From the NCBI RefSeq assembly GCF_030814995.1, contig NZ_JAUSVX010000011.1, positions 186,001-250,000 of the forward strand: a stretch of DNA of 64,000 nucleotides, written 5' to 3'. Within the stretch, counting starts at the first letter, position 1. Every line of letters begins with the position of its first letter. The notes beneath the pieces are model-generated. The model saw nothing but the letters and a program-made list of their open reading frames with translations. It made no database searches and had not been told where the DNA came from. The position numbers and the translations under genes are program-made. Origin of the DNA: Labrys wisconsinensis (GTDB taxonomy: Bacteria > Pseudomonadota > Alphaproteobacteria > Rhizobiales > Labraceae). Positions 17,281 through 26,000 of this stretch are shown here, piece after piece.

Positions 17281-17310
17281 CGAAGGGCCGGAGCAAGCTC
17301 CGGCCCTTCG
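17281..17310 (-). terminator. perfect 14-bp hairpin downstream of the DUF2076 gene
   Basis: Arms CGAAGGGCCGGAGC and its exact complement with only AA between them, starting 21 nt after the stop of the DUF2076 gene on the minus strand. It has the position and strength of an intrinsic terminator but lacks a run of T after it, so it may be a partial terminator or rely on Rho. It separates this gene from the TerC-type gene downstream. Confidence 0.6.
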
Positions 17311-17331
17311 CCAGCCCCCCGGCTGCTTCGA

Positions 17332-17919
17332 TCAGACTTCTTCGTCACCGTCGCCGAAGAAGCTGTCGAAGAACCCTCCACCCTCGTCGGCGACGGGCTC
17401 GGCGGCCGGCTCGGCCGCTGCCTCGTTGCCGCCGGCGGCCGCCGTGTCGGCGGCCTTGGCCTCGTTGCCGCCGAACATGCCGGCGATGGCATTGCCGAGC
17501 AGCATGCCGCCGGCGACGCCCATGGCGGTCTGCGCCGCGCCGGCGAGGAAGCTGCCGCGTGCCGGTTGCCCCTGCGGCATGGCCGCGCCTTGCTGCGCCT
17601 CCGCGGGCGGCACGGCGGGAACAGCCCCGCTCGGCCGCTGCTGCGGCGCCTGGCCGCCGAACAGGCCGGAGAGGAAGCCGCCGCCGGCCGGGCGCTCGGC
17701 CTGCTGGCGCTCCAGCTCCGCGATCCGCTGCTGAGCCTGCTGCAGGGCATGGTCCTGCATGACGATCGTCTGGGCCATGAAGTAGGGTGACGCCGGCTGC
17801 TGGGCGACGCGCTCCTTGATGAAGGCGTCCGCGCCGGGATCCCGGGCGCCGGCCTGGCGCTCGACCGTGCCGAGCCGGGTGAACAACCCGTCGATCACCT
17901 GGCGGTTCTGGTCATCCAT
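17332..17919 (-). CDS. DUF2076 domain-containing protein
   Basis: A 195-residue protein. The N-terminal third (MDDQNRQVIDGLFTRLGTVE... to about residue 75) is helical with a Gln/Ala-rich coiled-coil (QALQQAQQRIAELERQQAE region). A Pro/Gln-rich linker follows, then a glycine-rich hydrophobic stretch GVAGGMLLGNAIAGMFGG and an acidic tail ending FGDGDEEV. This is the DUF2076 pattern common in Proteobacteria; no biochemical role is established to my knowledge. It lies upstream of a strong hairpin and 30 nt downstream of the BI-1 family gene on the same strand, so it could be co-transcribed with it. Confidence 0.85.
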   Translation of the reverse strand: MDDQNRQVIDGLFTRLGTVERQAGARDPGADAFIKERVAQQPASPYFMAQTIVMQDHALQQAQQRIAELERQQAERPAGGGFLSGLFGGQAPQQRPSGAVPAVPPAEAQQGAAMPQGQPARGSFLAGAAQTAMGVAGGMLLGNAIAGMFGGNEAKAADTAAAGGNEAAAEPAAEPVADEGGGFFDSFFGDGDEEV

Positions 17920-17949
17920 CGTGGCGATGCTCCGTTGTTGCGGCTGTGA

Positions 17950-18675
17950 TCACTCTTCCCGCTGGCCGATCAGGCTGAGCAGCAGCTGGAAGATGTTGAT
18001 GAAGTTGAGGTAGAGCGAGAAGGCGCCGAAGACGGCGAGCTTCTGGTTGGCCTCGGCGCCGTGGCCCTCGGCATATTGTTCCTTGATCGACTGGGTGTCC
18101 CAGGCGGTCAGGCCGACGAAGACGATCACGCCCGCCACCGACAGGATGAACTGCAGCGCGCTCGAGGCGAGGAACAGGTTGACCAGGCTGGCGATGACCA
18201 CGCCGATCAGGCCCATGATCAGGAACGAGCCGAACTGCGAAAGATCGCGCCGGGTGGTGTAGCCGTAGAGGCTGGTGGCGCCGAACATGGCGGCCGCCAC
18301 GAAGAAGGTGCGGGCGATGCTGGCGCCGGTGAACACCAGGAAGATCGAGGCCATCGACAGGCCCATGACAGCGCAGAAGGCCCAGAACAGCGCCTGCGCG
18401 CCCGAGGCCGACATCGACTGCATGCGGAAGGAGAAGACCAGCACGAAGGCGAGCGGCGCCAGCATCACCACCCACTTGAGCGGGGTGGAGAAGATCGGCA
18501 CGTAGAGCGCCGGCGTGGTGCCGACGATGAAGGCCACGAGGCCGGTCAGCACCAGGCCGAGGCCCATATAGTTGTAGATGCGCAGCATGTGCCGGCGCAG
18601 GCCCTCGTCGAACAGGGCGCGGTCGGCCGTGCCGACCCTGGTCTGCCAGCCATATCCGGCGTTGGGTGTGGTCAT
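17950..18675 (-). CDS. Bax inhibitor-1/YccA family membrane protein
   Basis: A 241-residue protein with seven predicted transmembrane helices after a cytoplasmic N-terminus of about 30 residues. The conserved C-terminal segment TAWDTQSIKEQYAEG, with its di-aspartyl-type acidic residues, and LYLNFINIFQLLLSLIG are diagnostic for the BI-1 (UPF0005/TMBIM) family. Bacterial members act as pH-sensitive calcium leak channels (BsYetJ) or as FtsH modulators (YccA). The gene is 24 nt from the anti-sigma factor gene on the same strand. Cellular role here is open. Confidence 0.93.
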   Translation of the reverse strand: MTTPNAGYGWQTRVGTADRALFDEGLRRHMLRIYNYMGLGLVLTGLVAFIVGTTPALYVPIFSTPLKWVVMLAPLAFVLVFSFRMQSMSASGAQALFWAFCAVMGLSMASIFLVFTGASIARTFFVAAAMFGATSLYGYTTRRDLSQFGSFLIMGLIGVVIASLVNLFLASSALQFILSVAGVIVFVGLTAWDTQSIKEQYAEGHGAEANQKLAVFGAFSLYLNFINIFQLLLSLIGQREE

Positions 18676-18699
18676 GATCCTTGCTCCTGACGGTGGTGT

Positions 18700-19473
18700 T
18701 CAGTGGAGGCTGCCGGCGAGGCGGCCGGCAGCCTTGTCGAGGTCGCGGGCGTCGGCCTTGGCCACCAGCGCGTAGGCGACCTCGCCGACCTGCCAATAGG
18801 CGGCGGTGAGATCCTCCTGGCGCGTCGAGCTCTCCGGCACGACGTCGAAGGAGCCGGGCCGCACCGCGAACAGCGTTGCCGTGCCGAGCGACCGGGTCCG
18901 GATCGCCATCTGCACGCTGGGGCCGAGGCTGGAGGGGAAGACCTGCACGTCGGTGACGGACCAGTCCCGCGGCAGCGCCGGCATGACGATCGCCGTCGCC
19001 GCGCGGATCTCGGACGGGTCGTAGTCCGGCGCCGCGGGCTGCGAATGCATGCCGGCCCGCACCAGCGCGGTGCGATGGGCGCGCACGGCATCGCCGACAT
19101 AGGCCGGCGGGATGGCGGAGGCCGCCACCTGGCTGATGCCGAGCAGGCTGACCTCGGCATGGGCGAGCCAGCCGACGCCGATCAGCGCCAGCACCGCCGC
19201 GACCCGGCGCAGCTGCACGAACATCCGCCCGCGGGCGAGGCCGCGCTCCAGCTGGCGCGCCGCCTGCGACGTGGCGACCCGCGCCAGGCGCGGCGCATCA
19301 CCGAGGGCGAGGCGCAATTCGTCGCGCACCCTGAGGTCGGCGATGACGCGGGCCGCCTCCGCCGGGTCGCGGCTGAGATGGGCCTCGACCTCGATGCGGC
19401 GGGCGACGGGCAGCTGGTCTTCGACATAGGCCTGCAGGTCGGCCTCGGTGATGGGATCAGCGGGATGGTCCAT
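18700..19473 (-). CDS. ECF anti-sigma factor, membrane-anchored
   Basis: A 257-residue protein whose N-terminus (residues about 5-60: DLQAYVEDQLPVARRIEVEAHL) resembles anti-sigma factors of the ChrR/RsgI-like zf-HC2 group, though without the zinc HxxxCxxC set. One transmembrane helix (about residues 88-107, RVAAVLALIGVGWLAHAE) separates it from a periplasmic domain of about 150 residues. It overlaps the sigma factor gene by 17 nt, the usual arrangement for a sigma/anti-sigma pair. The periplasmic domain should sense the inducing stress; which stress is not visible. Confidence 0.85.
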   Translation of the reverse strand: MDHPADPITEADLQAYVEDQLPVARRIEVEAHLSRDPAEAARVIADLRVRDELRLALGDAPRLARVATSQAARQLERGLARGRMFVQLRRVAAVLALIGVGWLAHAEVSLLGISQVAASAIPPAYVGDAVRAHRTALVRAGMHSQPAAPDYDPSEIRAATAIVMPALPRDWSVTDVQVFPSSLGPSVQMAIRTRSLGTATLFAVRPGSFDVVPESSTRQEDLTAAYWQVGEVAYALVAKADARDLDKAAGRLAGSLH

Positions 19474-20017
19474 CCGAGCCTCCTACGATCCTGAGATGGT
19501 GGGCCGGCTTGGCGCCGCCGCCCTTGTCGGACGTGCCGTCCTCGATGGCACGGAGCGTGGCGCGCGCACGGGCGAGCCTCGACATCAGCGTGCCGACGGG
19601 GATGCCGAGCGTGCCGGCGGCCTCGGCGAAGGTGAGGCCCTCGATGGTGACGAGGTGCAGGGCGGCGCGCTGCTCCTCCGGCAGCTCGAGGAAGGCGCGG
19701 CGGACCTGCGCCAGGCGCAGCTGGTGGTCCTGCGCCGGCGGCACGAAGGGGTCCTGCAGCTCCGCGGCCTGCTCGATGCGCCGGGCCTCGGCCTGGCGGC
19801 TGCGGTAGCGGTCGACGAAGACGTTGTGCAGGATCGACATCAGCCAGCTGCGCAGGCTGCGGCCGGCCTGGAAGCCGGCCCGCTTCTCATAGGCCTGCAG
19901 CAGGGCGTCGTGCACCAGGTCCTCGGCCTCCACGTCGCTGCGGGTCAGCGATCGCGCATAGCGGCGCAGGGCGCCGAGCTGGCCGGTGACGTCGAAAGGG
20001 GTGTCGCGAGACATCAT
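19457..20017 (-). CDS. ECF-type RNA polymerase sigma factor
   Basis: A 186-residue group IV sigma factor with region 2 (RSDVEAEDLVHDALLQAYEK ... LRSWLMSILHNVFVDRYR) and region 4 (LPEEQRAALHLVTIEGLTFAEAAGTLGIPVGTLMSRLARAR). There is no region 1.1 or 3. The cognate anti-sigma factor overlaps its 3' end. Upstream on the minus strand at 20063-20071 is GGGAAAGTT, which resembles ECF -35 elements (GGAA core) and could be an autoregulatory promoter, but I could not confirm a -10. Two adjacent ATGs are possible starts. Confidence 0.93.
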   Translation of the reverse strand: MMSRDTPFDVTGQLGALRRYARSLTRSDVEAEDLVHDALLQAYEKRAGFQAGRSLRSWLMSILHNVFVDRYRSRQAEARRIEQAAELQDPFVPPAQDHQLRLAQVRRAFLELPEEQRAALHLVTIEGLTFAEAAGTLGIPVGTLMSRLARARATLRAIEDGTSDKGGGAKPAHHLRIVGGSDGPSR

Positions 20018-20264
20018 GCAGCATATACGGAGCCCGCAGCCATTCTAATCCGGGCCGGCGCGAACTTTCCCGTCGCCCTCGAAGCGCGCCGCGCCAGGCC
20101 CGGGGAACCCGGAGCGGCCCGCCGGGTTTGTCGGGTGCGGGCGGAGGGCGGGCCCGGGCGGTCATACGGCTGTCGCGTCCGATGCCGGTAATGGCTGCGG
20201 CCGGCTCCCTGAGCGGTCCCCGGGGCCGGCCCGCGACGTTCCGATGCTTCTCGAGGAGATTCCG

Positions 20265-20867
20265 ATGGCCACGCCGAAGACCCCCGAAACCGCACCCCCC
20301 GCCGGCGCCGTGCCGGCCAAGCCCAGGCCGGAGGCGCCCGCCGCCGCCAAGCCCGAGGTCGCCGCCAAGCCCGAGCCTGCCGCCGTGGCCGAGCCGGAGG
20401 TCGCCGCCAAGCCCGAGGCTGCCGCCGCGGTCGAGCCTGCCGTGGTGCTCGCGCAGACGGTCGAGGAGACCGCCGCCGCTGTCCAGGATGCCGCTCGCGA
20501 CACTGTGGAGACCGCCGCCGCCAAGGCCGAAGAGGTCACGGAGCAGATCCGCCAGCAGGCCGACGAGACCCTGAGCCTGGTCGAGACGGACTATGCCACC
20601 GCCTCCAGGAGCATCTCGGCCCTCGGCCGCAAGACGCTCGACAGCGTGCGCGCCAACACCAACGCCGCTTTCGATCATGCCGTCGCCCTGCTCGAGGTCA
20701 AGACGCTGTCCGAGGCGATCGAGCTCAACCGCAGCTTCGTCCGCCGGCAGTCGGAGGCCCTCGCGGCCCAGACGCGGGAATTCGGCGAGCTCGCCCAGAA
20801 GGTCGCGGCCGAGGCCGCCGCGCCGGTCCGCGCCCGTTTCGAGAAGGCGTTCAAGACCGCGGCCTGA
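20265..20867 (+). CDS. phasin family protein with Ala/Pro/Lys-rich N-terminal region
   Basis: A 200-residue protein. Residues about 1-70 are low-complexity, built from near-repeats of the type PEVAAKPE and PEAAAA; at DNA level GAGGTCGCCGCCAAGCCCGAG occurs twice. Residues about 75-195 are amphipathic helix with the phasin_2 pattern (SLVETDYATASRSISALG, NTNAAFDHAVALLEVKT, LNRSFVRRQSEALAAQTREF). Phasins coat polyhydroxyalkanoate granules. The N-terminal Pro/Ala/Lys region is reminiscent of the DNA-binding tail of PhaM/PhaF-type proteins but is less basic. GAGGAG at the right distance marks ATG 20265; an earlier ATG at 20244 is less likely. Confidence 0.85.
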   Translation: MATPKTPETAPPAGAVPAKPRPEAPAAAKPEVAAKPEPAAVAEPEVAAKPEAAAAVEPAVVLAQTVEETAAAVQDAARDTVETAAAKAEEVTEQIRQQADETLSLVETDYATASRSISALGRKTLDSVRANTNAAFDHAVALLEVKTLSEAIELNRSFVRRQSEALAAQTREFGELAQKVAAEAAAPVRARFEKAFKTAA

Positions 20868-21019
20868 TCCCGCATCCGGCCGGGTCCGGGCTTGATGCCC
20901 GGCCCCGGTCCGGCCCGGACATCGCCGAGCCCCGCGGCGATCATCGTTCCGTCACCTCCTCCCGGCACCCTGGCGGTGCGGGCTCCTGGCCGGCGAATTC
21001 TCTGCGGGGAGAGACTGGG

Positions 21020-22084
21020 ATGCTTCGGCTGTTCGCCTGCATGCTGCTGGCGGGGCTCGTGGCCGGCACCGCCTGCCGGGCCGCGGAGATCCGGCTGCCT
21101 TTCGCGCCGCGCCCGCCGTCGGACGCGTCCGCCCCGGAGACTTGCTCTGCGCCGCCGCCGCCCGTGACGGTCCTGGCGGTGGTCTCCAAGTACGGCGATG
21201 ACGGGCCGCGGCGCGACACGGTCGATCCCGCCGCGGACGCCCGGTTCGAGGCCGAGATCGCGCCGGTCCGCGCCTATGTCCGGAGCGTGGTCGAGATGGC
21301 GAATGGCTATCGGCGCAGCGGCGACCCCGGCACGGCGCGATGCGCTCTCGCCTGGCTCGCCGCCTGGGCGGGCGCGGACGCCCTGTCGCAGGCCGAGAAC
21401 CCCAACAGCCAGTTCCAGCGTGCCGAGGCCCTGTCCGGGCTCGGCTTGGCCCTGCTGCAGATCGCGCCGGCGGTCCGCGTCGATCCGCGCTATGCCGCCG
21501 CGGCGGCCTGGATGGCGCGGCTGGCCGCCGCGACCGACGGATTCTTCGACGCCACGCGCGAGAAGCTCAAGGGCTCGCGCAACAATCACGCCTATTGGGC
21601 GGCGCTGGCCTCGGCCGCCGCGGCCGCTGCGGTCGGCGACCAGGCGCTGCTGGACTGGTCGGTCGAGGTCTATCGGACCGCCGTCTGCGGGGCCACGCCG
21701 GCGGGCGCTCTGCCGCTGGAGCTGGGGCGCGGCAAGAAGGCGCTCGCCTATCATCTCTTCGCCCTGAGCGCGCTGGTGCCGGTCGCCGCCTTCGCGCAGG
21801 CCAACGGCATCGACGCCTTCGGCTTCTGCGACGGGGCGCTGCACCGCATCGTGCGCTTCAGCCTCGACGCCCTCGCTGATCCGCACGCCGTCGCCGTCCT
21901 GGCGGATGCGCCGCAGGACGGCTATGCCGGCGGCCTGCCGACGGGCGGCGAGGTCGCCTTCCTGGAGATCTATCATCGCGCCTTTCCCGGGCGGGCGCCG
22001 CTGGAAGCCCGGCTGCTCGCCCTGCGGCCGTTGAAGAGCACGGCGCTCGGCGGCGACCAGACCCTGCTCTACGGCGGACGCTAG
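21020..22084 (+). CDS. alginate lyase family protein (PL5, AlgL-like), secreted
   Basis: A 354-residue protein with a signal peptide (MLRLFACMLLAGLVAGTACRA). The mature part matches the PL5 mannuronate lyase layout: VVSKYGDDGPRRDTVD near the start, SRNNHAYWAALA with the catalytic Asn-His pair, and LPLELGRGKKALAYHLFAL with the Arg/Tyr region. Such periplasmic enzymes cleave polymannuronate by beta-elimination. There are no alginate polymerisation or export genes nearby, so it is an isolated lyase. A cleavage role on some related polyuronate, native or environmental, is plausible. The first strand FEAEIAPVRAYVRSV is slightly unusual. Confidence 0.85.
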   Translation: MLRLFACMLLAGLVAGTACRAAEIRLPFAPRPPSDASAPETCSAPPPPVTVLAVVSKYGDDGPRRDTVDPAADARFEAEIAPVRAYVRSVVEMANGYRRSGDPGTARCALAWLAAWAGADALSQAENPNSQFQRAEALSGLGLALLQIAPAVRVDPRYAAAAAWMARLAAATDGFFDATREKLKGSRNNHAYWAALASAAAAAAVGDQALLDWSVEVYRTAVCGATPAGALPLELGRGKKALAYHLFALSALVPVAAFAQANGIDAFGFCDGALHRIVRFSLDALADPHAVAVLADAPQDGYAGGLPTGGEVAFLEIYHRAFPGRAPLEARLLALRPLKSTALGGDQTLLYGGR

Positions 22085-22177
22085 TGTTCCGACTCCGGGG
22101 CCGCAGATGGCCCGGCCTTTGCGAATCCCGTCATCTGGCCTTTGTTGCCCCCACATCGCCCCCGAATGGACAGGACC

Positions 22178-22807
22178 ATGACAGAGACCATCGCTTCGCG
22201 CCGCACGATCCCCGTCTTCGACATCGGCAATGTGCTCATCGAATGGGACCCGCGCCATCTCTACCGGCAGATCTTCGAGGACGAGGGCGCGATCGAGCGG
22301 TTCCTCGCCACGGTCTGCACCCAGGCCTGGAACGAGGAGCAGGATCGCGGCCGCAGCTTCGAGGAGGGGGTGCGGCTCCTGATCGAGCGCTTTCCCGAGC
22401 ACGAGGCGGCGATCCGCGCCTATGACGAACGCTGGCACGAGATGGTGCCGGGGGCGATCGAGCGCTCCGTCGCGGTGCTCGGCGCCCTGCGCCGCGCCGG
22501 CATCCCGACCTATGCCATCACCAATTTCTCCGCCGAGAAATTCGCCAGCGCCCAGGCGCGCTTTCCCTTCCTCGCCGGTTTCGACGGCATCGTCGTCTCG
22601 GCGCACGAGGGCGTGCTGAAGCCGGAGCCGGCGATCTACCGTCTGCTGCTCGACCGGCACGGGCTCGCCGCCGATGACTGCATCTTCATCGACGACAGCG
22701 TCAAGAACGTCGAGGGCGCTCGCCGGGTCGGCATGAAGGCGATCCATTTCACCGGTCCGGACGTGCTGGTGCGCGAGTTCCGGGCGCTCGGCCTGCCGGT
22801 GGCCTGA
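22178..22807 (+). CDS. HAD-superfamily phosphatase, YihX-like
   Basis: A 209-residue haloacid dehalogenase-type hydrolase. Motif I is VFDIGNVLIEWD, with the nucleophilic Asp and Gly in place of the usual second Asp, as in E. coli YihX (DLGNV). Motif II is AITNFS, motif III the Lys in VLKPEPAIY and motif IV IDDSVKNVEGA. YihX removes phosphate from alpha-D-glucose 1-phosphate; the same activity is likely but not certain. ATG at 22178 has GGACAGG just before it; upstream ATGs at 22142 and 22166 are less favourable. Confidence 0.85.
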   Translation: MTETIASRRTIPVFDIGNVLIEWDPRHLYRQIFEDEGAIERFLATVCTQAWNEEQDRGRSFEEGVRLLIERFPEHEAAIRAYDERWHEMVPGAIERSVAVLGALRRAGIPTYAITNFSAEKFASAQARFPFLAGFDGIVVSAHEGVLKPEPAIYRLLLDRHGLAADDCIFIDDSVKNVEGARRVGMKAIHFTGPDVLVREFRALGLPVA

Positions 22808-22875
22808 GGCCGGCGAGGCTTGGCCGGCCGTGCCAAGCGCGCTAGCGTTTCCGCCTCTCGCCGAGGAGATCCGCC

Positions 22876-23457
22876 ATGTCGCCTGCCCGCCTGTTCGCTG
22901 CCGCCTGGGTGATCTGGGCCCTGTCGTGGATCGCGGCCGCGGCGTGGAGCGGACGCACCGAGCGCCGCGCCGCGCTCGGCGACGTCTGGCTCTACCGCTC
23001 GATCATCGTCGTGGGCGCGGTGCTGCTGTTCCACCGCACCTCCGAAGCGCTCGGCGCCGGCCGGATCTGGCATGTCGGCTATGACGGGGCCTACGGCCTC
23101 GCGGGCGTGGCGATCGCCGGCTTCCTCTTCACCTGGTGGGCGCGCCTGCATCTCGGCCGGCTGTGGTCGGGCGCGGTGACGCGCAAGGAGGGACACCGGG
23201 TGGTCGATACCGGGCCCTATGCCATCGTCCGCCATCCCATCTATACCGGCCTGATCCTGGCCACGCTCGGCACGGCCGTCGCGGAGGCGACGATTCCCGC
23301 GCTGACCGGCCTGGTGCTGATCAGCTTCGGCTTCTGGCTGAAGGCGCGGCTGGAAGAGCGCTTCCTGACGGCCGAGCTCGGCGCGGAGGCCTATGGCGCC
23401 TACCGCCGCCGGGTGCCGATGCTGCTGCCCTTCGGGCCGACCGGGCCGCGCCTGTGA
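22876..23457 (+). CDS. isoprenylcysteine carboxyl methyltransferase-like membrane protein
   Basis: A 193-residue membrane protein with about five helices. The C-terminal methyltransferase core reads VVDTGPYAIVRHPIYTGLIL, with the RHPxY motif of the ICMT/PEMT-like family, and KARLEERFLTAELGAEAYGAYRRRVPMLLPF. Bacterial members methylate small molecules or lipids, and most are uncharacterised. Gene stands alone between a HAD phosphatase and a convergent SnoaL-like gene. The substrate cannot be assigned. Confidence 0.88.
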   Translation: MSPARLFAAAWVIWALSWIAAAAWSGRTERRAALGDVWLYRSIIVVGAVLLFHRTSEALGAGRIWHVGYDGAYGLAGVAIAGFLFTWWARLHLGRLWSGAVTRKEGHRVVDTGPYAIVRHPIYTGLILATLGTAVAEATIPALTGLVLISFGFWLKARLEERFLTAELGAEAYGAYRRRVPMLLPFGPTGPRL

Positions 23458-23481
23458 AGGCGAGCCCGGCCCGCGCTCTTC

Positions 23482-23898
23482 TCAGGGGCGTGCCGCCGCC
23501 TCGACCCGGGCGGTGTCGTAATATTCGGCGTATTCGCTGATCTTTCCTCCCACGACGCGGAGAACGTCGACCTTCGGGGTTTCGAAGGTCTTGCCGGTCA
23601 GCCGGCTGGTCCACGAGGTGCGGCAAAGCACGACGACGCGATCCTCGTTCGCGATCACTTCGTCGACGGTGAAATGGTTCATCGCGAAGTCGCGCAGGAG
23701 GGTCGAAAAATAATGCTCTATCTCGGCCTTCGAACCGCACCTGCGCGTGAATTCGACGCCGGGCGCACCGCCCGAAAGCGAATGCAGGGTCGCGTCCTCG
23801 GCCGTGTGGTCGAGGAAGGGCCGCGGATCGCCTTTCGTCTCGTGCCACGAGGCGTAAAGGGCCTTTACCAGGGCAACGTTCTGGTCTTCGGTCGTCAT
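23482..23898 (-). CDS. SnoaL-like/nuclear transport factor 2 family protein
   Basis: A 138-residue protein with the cone-shaped alpha+beta fold pattern of the SnoaL/NTF2 family: an N-terminal helix pair (VALVKALYASWHETKGDPRPFLDH), central strands and the C-terminal motif VDVLRVVGGKISEYAEYYDT. Members include polyketide cyclases, isomerases and limonene epoxide hydrolases, and many have no known activity. It is a single gene convergent with the ICMT-like gene. I cannot assign a reaction. Confidence 0.85.
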   Translation of the reverse strand: MTTEDQNVALVKALYASWHETKGDPRPFLDHTAEDATLHSLSGGAPGVEFTRRCGSKAEIEHYFSTLLRDFAMNHFTVDEVIANEDRVVVLCRTSWTSRLTGKTFETPKVDVLRVVGGKISEYAEYYDTARVEAAARP

Positions 23899-24094
23899 GG
23901 CGCTTGTCCTCCCGACTATCCGTCAAAGACACCGCGGCGCCCGTCCATCCCAAGTTGCAGCGTAGCACGACAAGGGCTGACCTTCGGGCAGATCGCGTGG
24001 ATTTCCGGAGGGAATCCGTGCCCGCTCCGGCATGACAGGGATCGCCGTGCCGTGCGGGCAAGGCGCAGCCGACGCAGGCCGCCGGCGTTTCGAG

Positions 24095-25921
24095 TCAGGC
24101 CGACCCGGCCGGTGCCGGACTCTCGTGGCCGGAGCGCTGCTCGGCCGGCTTGAGCTCGTGCACGAGGTTGTGGACGGTGTTGATCAGCGCCACGTGCGAG
24201 AAGGCCTGCGGGAAGTTGCCGAGCTGGCGGCCGAGCACGGCGTCATATTCCTCGGCGAGCAGGCCGACATCGTTGCGCAGGTCCATCAGGCGCCGCAGCA
24301 GGCGTTCCGCCTCGGCCCGTCGGCCGAGCAGCACATAGGCGTCCGCCAGCCAGAAGCTGCAGGCGATGAAGGCGCCTTCGCTGCGATCGAGCCCGGTCTC
24401 GCCGAGGCGCGGGTCGTGGCGCAGCACGAAGCCGCCGGACATCATGCGCCGTTCGATGACGGCGATCGTGCCGGCGAGGCGCGGGTCGGTCGGCGGCAGG
24501 AAGCCGGTGGTCGGCACCAGCAGCAGGCTGGAGTCGAGCATGTCCGAGCCGTACCAGGCGACGAAGCTGCCGAGGCGCTCGTCGAAGCCGTGCTTCAGGA
24601 CGTCGGCATGGATCTCCCGGCGCAGCGTGCGCCAGCGCTCCACCGGCCCGGCCAGTCCGAACTCGCTCGCCATCCGCACCGCCCGGTCGAAGGCGACCCA
24701 GCACATGATCTTGGAGAAGGTGTAGTGGCGCGGCGTGTCGCGCGATTCCCAGATGCCGCGGTCGGGCTGGCGCCAGCGCTGCTCGAGCTCCTTCAGCAGG
24801 GCCCGCAGCATCGACCAGCCGGTATCGTCGAGGGCGAGGCCGCCCACCAGGCCCTGGTAGAAGCTGTCGATCACCTCGCCATAGACGTCGAGCTGGATCT
24901 GGTCCGCAGCGGCGTTGCCGATCCGCACCGGGCGCGAGCCCTCGTAGCCGGGCAGCCAGTCCACCGTCCATTCCGACAGGCGGCGCTCGCCGGCGATGCC
25001 GTACATGATCTGCGCCTGCGCGGGGTCGCCGGCGACGGCGCGCAGCAGCCAGTCGCGCCAGGCCTTCGCTTCCTCGTAGAAGCCGGCGTTCATCAGCGCC
25101 ATCAGCGTCAGCGTCGCATCGCGCAGCCAGCAGAAGCGATAGTCCCAGTTGCGCACGCCGCCCAGCGTCTCCGGCAACGACGTGGTCGGCGCCGCGACGA
25201 TGCCCCCCGTCGGCGCATAGGTCAGGGCCTTCAGCGTCACCAGCGAGCGGGCCACGGCGTCGGCCCAGGGGCCTTGCGGCCGCGAGCGACCCATCCAGTC
25301 GCTCCACGCGGCCTCGGTGCCGGCCAGGGCCTTCGCCGGGTCGATGCCGAGGGGCGGCGGCCGGTGCGAGGGGCCGTAGGAGAGCACGAAGGACACCGTC
25401 TCGCCGGCCGCGACGGTGAACGCGCCCTCGGTCTTCATGCCGACGCCGGCGAGGGGAACGTCGGTGCGCAGGGCGATCATGTCCGGTCCGGCGACCGCCT
25501 GCAGCAGGCCCTGCTCCGGCTGGGTGACCCAGGGCACGTGCGCGCCGTAGCCGAAGCGGATGACGAGCTCGGTGCGCATCGCCACCGCGCCGGTCTCGCC
25601 GATCACCAGGCGCACCAGGCTGATGCCGTCGCGCAGCGGCATGAAATCGACCAGGCGGACAGTGCCCTCCTCGGTGGTGAAGCGCGTCTCCAGGATCAGC
25701 GTGTCGCCGCGATAGGACCGGGCCGTGGCGGTCACCGTCCCCGCCGGCGCGACCAGCCAGCGGCCATTGTCGGGCGTCCCCAGGAGCGCGGCGAAGCAGG
25801 CGTCGGAATCGAAGCGCGGCCAGCACAGCCAGTCGATCGAGCCGTCGCGCCCGACCAGGGCGGCGGCTTCGCAATCGCCGATCAGCGCGTAGTCCTCGAT
25901 GCGGCTGGGATGGGACGGCAT
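24095..25921 (-). CDS. glycoside hydrolase family 15 (glucoamylase/trehalase-like)
   Basis: A 608-residue cytoplasmic GH15 enzyme. The start IEDYALIGDCEAAALVGRD is typical for the bacterial GH15 group, with an N-terminal beta-sandwich (about residues 1-215) and an (alpha/alpha)6 barrel. Motifs: LGGVRNWDYRFCWLRDATL (substrate site), RGIWESRDTPRHYTFSKIMC with the general acid Glu, and RSEGAFIACSFWLADAYV with the candidate base Glu. Members hydrolyse alpha-1,4-glucans or trehalose and I cannot separate these. No signal peptide. No trehalose synthesis genes are adjacent in the window. Confidence 0.92.
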   Translation of the reverse strand: MPSHPSRIEDYALIGDCEAAALVGRDGSIDWLCWPRFDSDACFAALLGTPDNGRWLVAPAGTVTATARSYRGDTLILETRFTTEEGTVRLVDFMPLRDGISLVRLVIGETGAVAMRTELVIRFGYGAHVPWVTQPEQGLLQAVAGPDMIALRTDVPLAGVGMKTEGAFTVAAGETVSFVLSYGPSHRPPPLGIDPAKALAGTEAAWSDWMGRSRPQGPWADAVARSLVTLKALTYAPTGGIVAAPTTSLPETLGGVRNWDYRFCWLRDATLTLMALMNAGFYEEAKAWRDWLLRAVAGDPAQAQIMYGIAGERRLSEWTVDWLPGYEGSRPVRIGNAAADQIQLDVYGEVIDSFYQGLVGGLALDDTGWSMLRALLKELEQRWRQPDRGIWESRDTPRHYTFSKIMCWVAFDRAVRMASEFGLAGPVERWRTLRREIHADVLKHGFDERLGSFVAWYGSDMLDSSLLLVPTTGFLPPTDPRLAGTIAVIERRMMSGGFVLRHDPRLGETGLDRSEGAFIACSFWLADAYVLLGRRAEAERLLRRLMDLRNDVGLLAEEYDAVLGRQLGNFPQAFSHVALINTVHNLVHELKPAEQRSGHESPAPAGSA

Positions 25922-26000
25922 GGCTCTGTGAACGCATCAGGAGCGGAACGGTTCCGCTCTCTCCGCTCGCCCGGTGTGGGCGAGGGGCGACGATCCCGCC

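Noticed and set aside
20063-20071. Autoregulatory ECF promoter upstream of the sigma factor gene
   Set aside because: A GGGAAAGTT element is visible on the minus strand but no convincing -10 at proper spacing, so it is mentioned only as a possibility with the gene.
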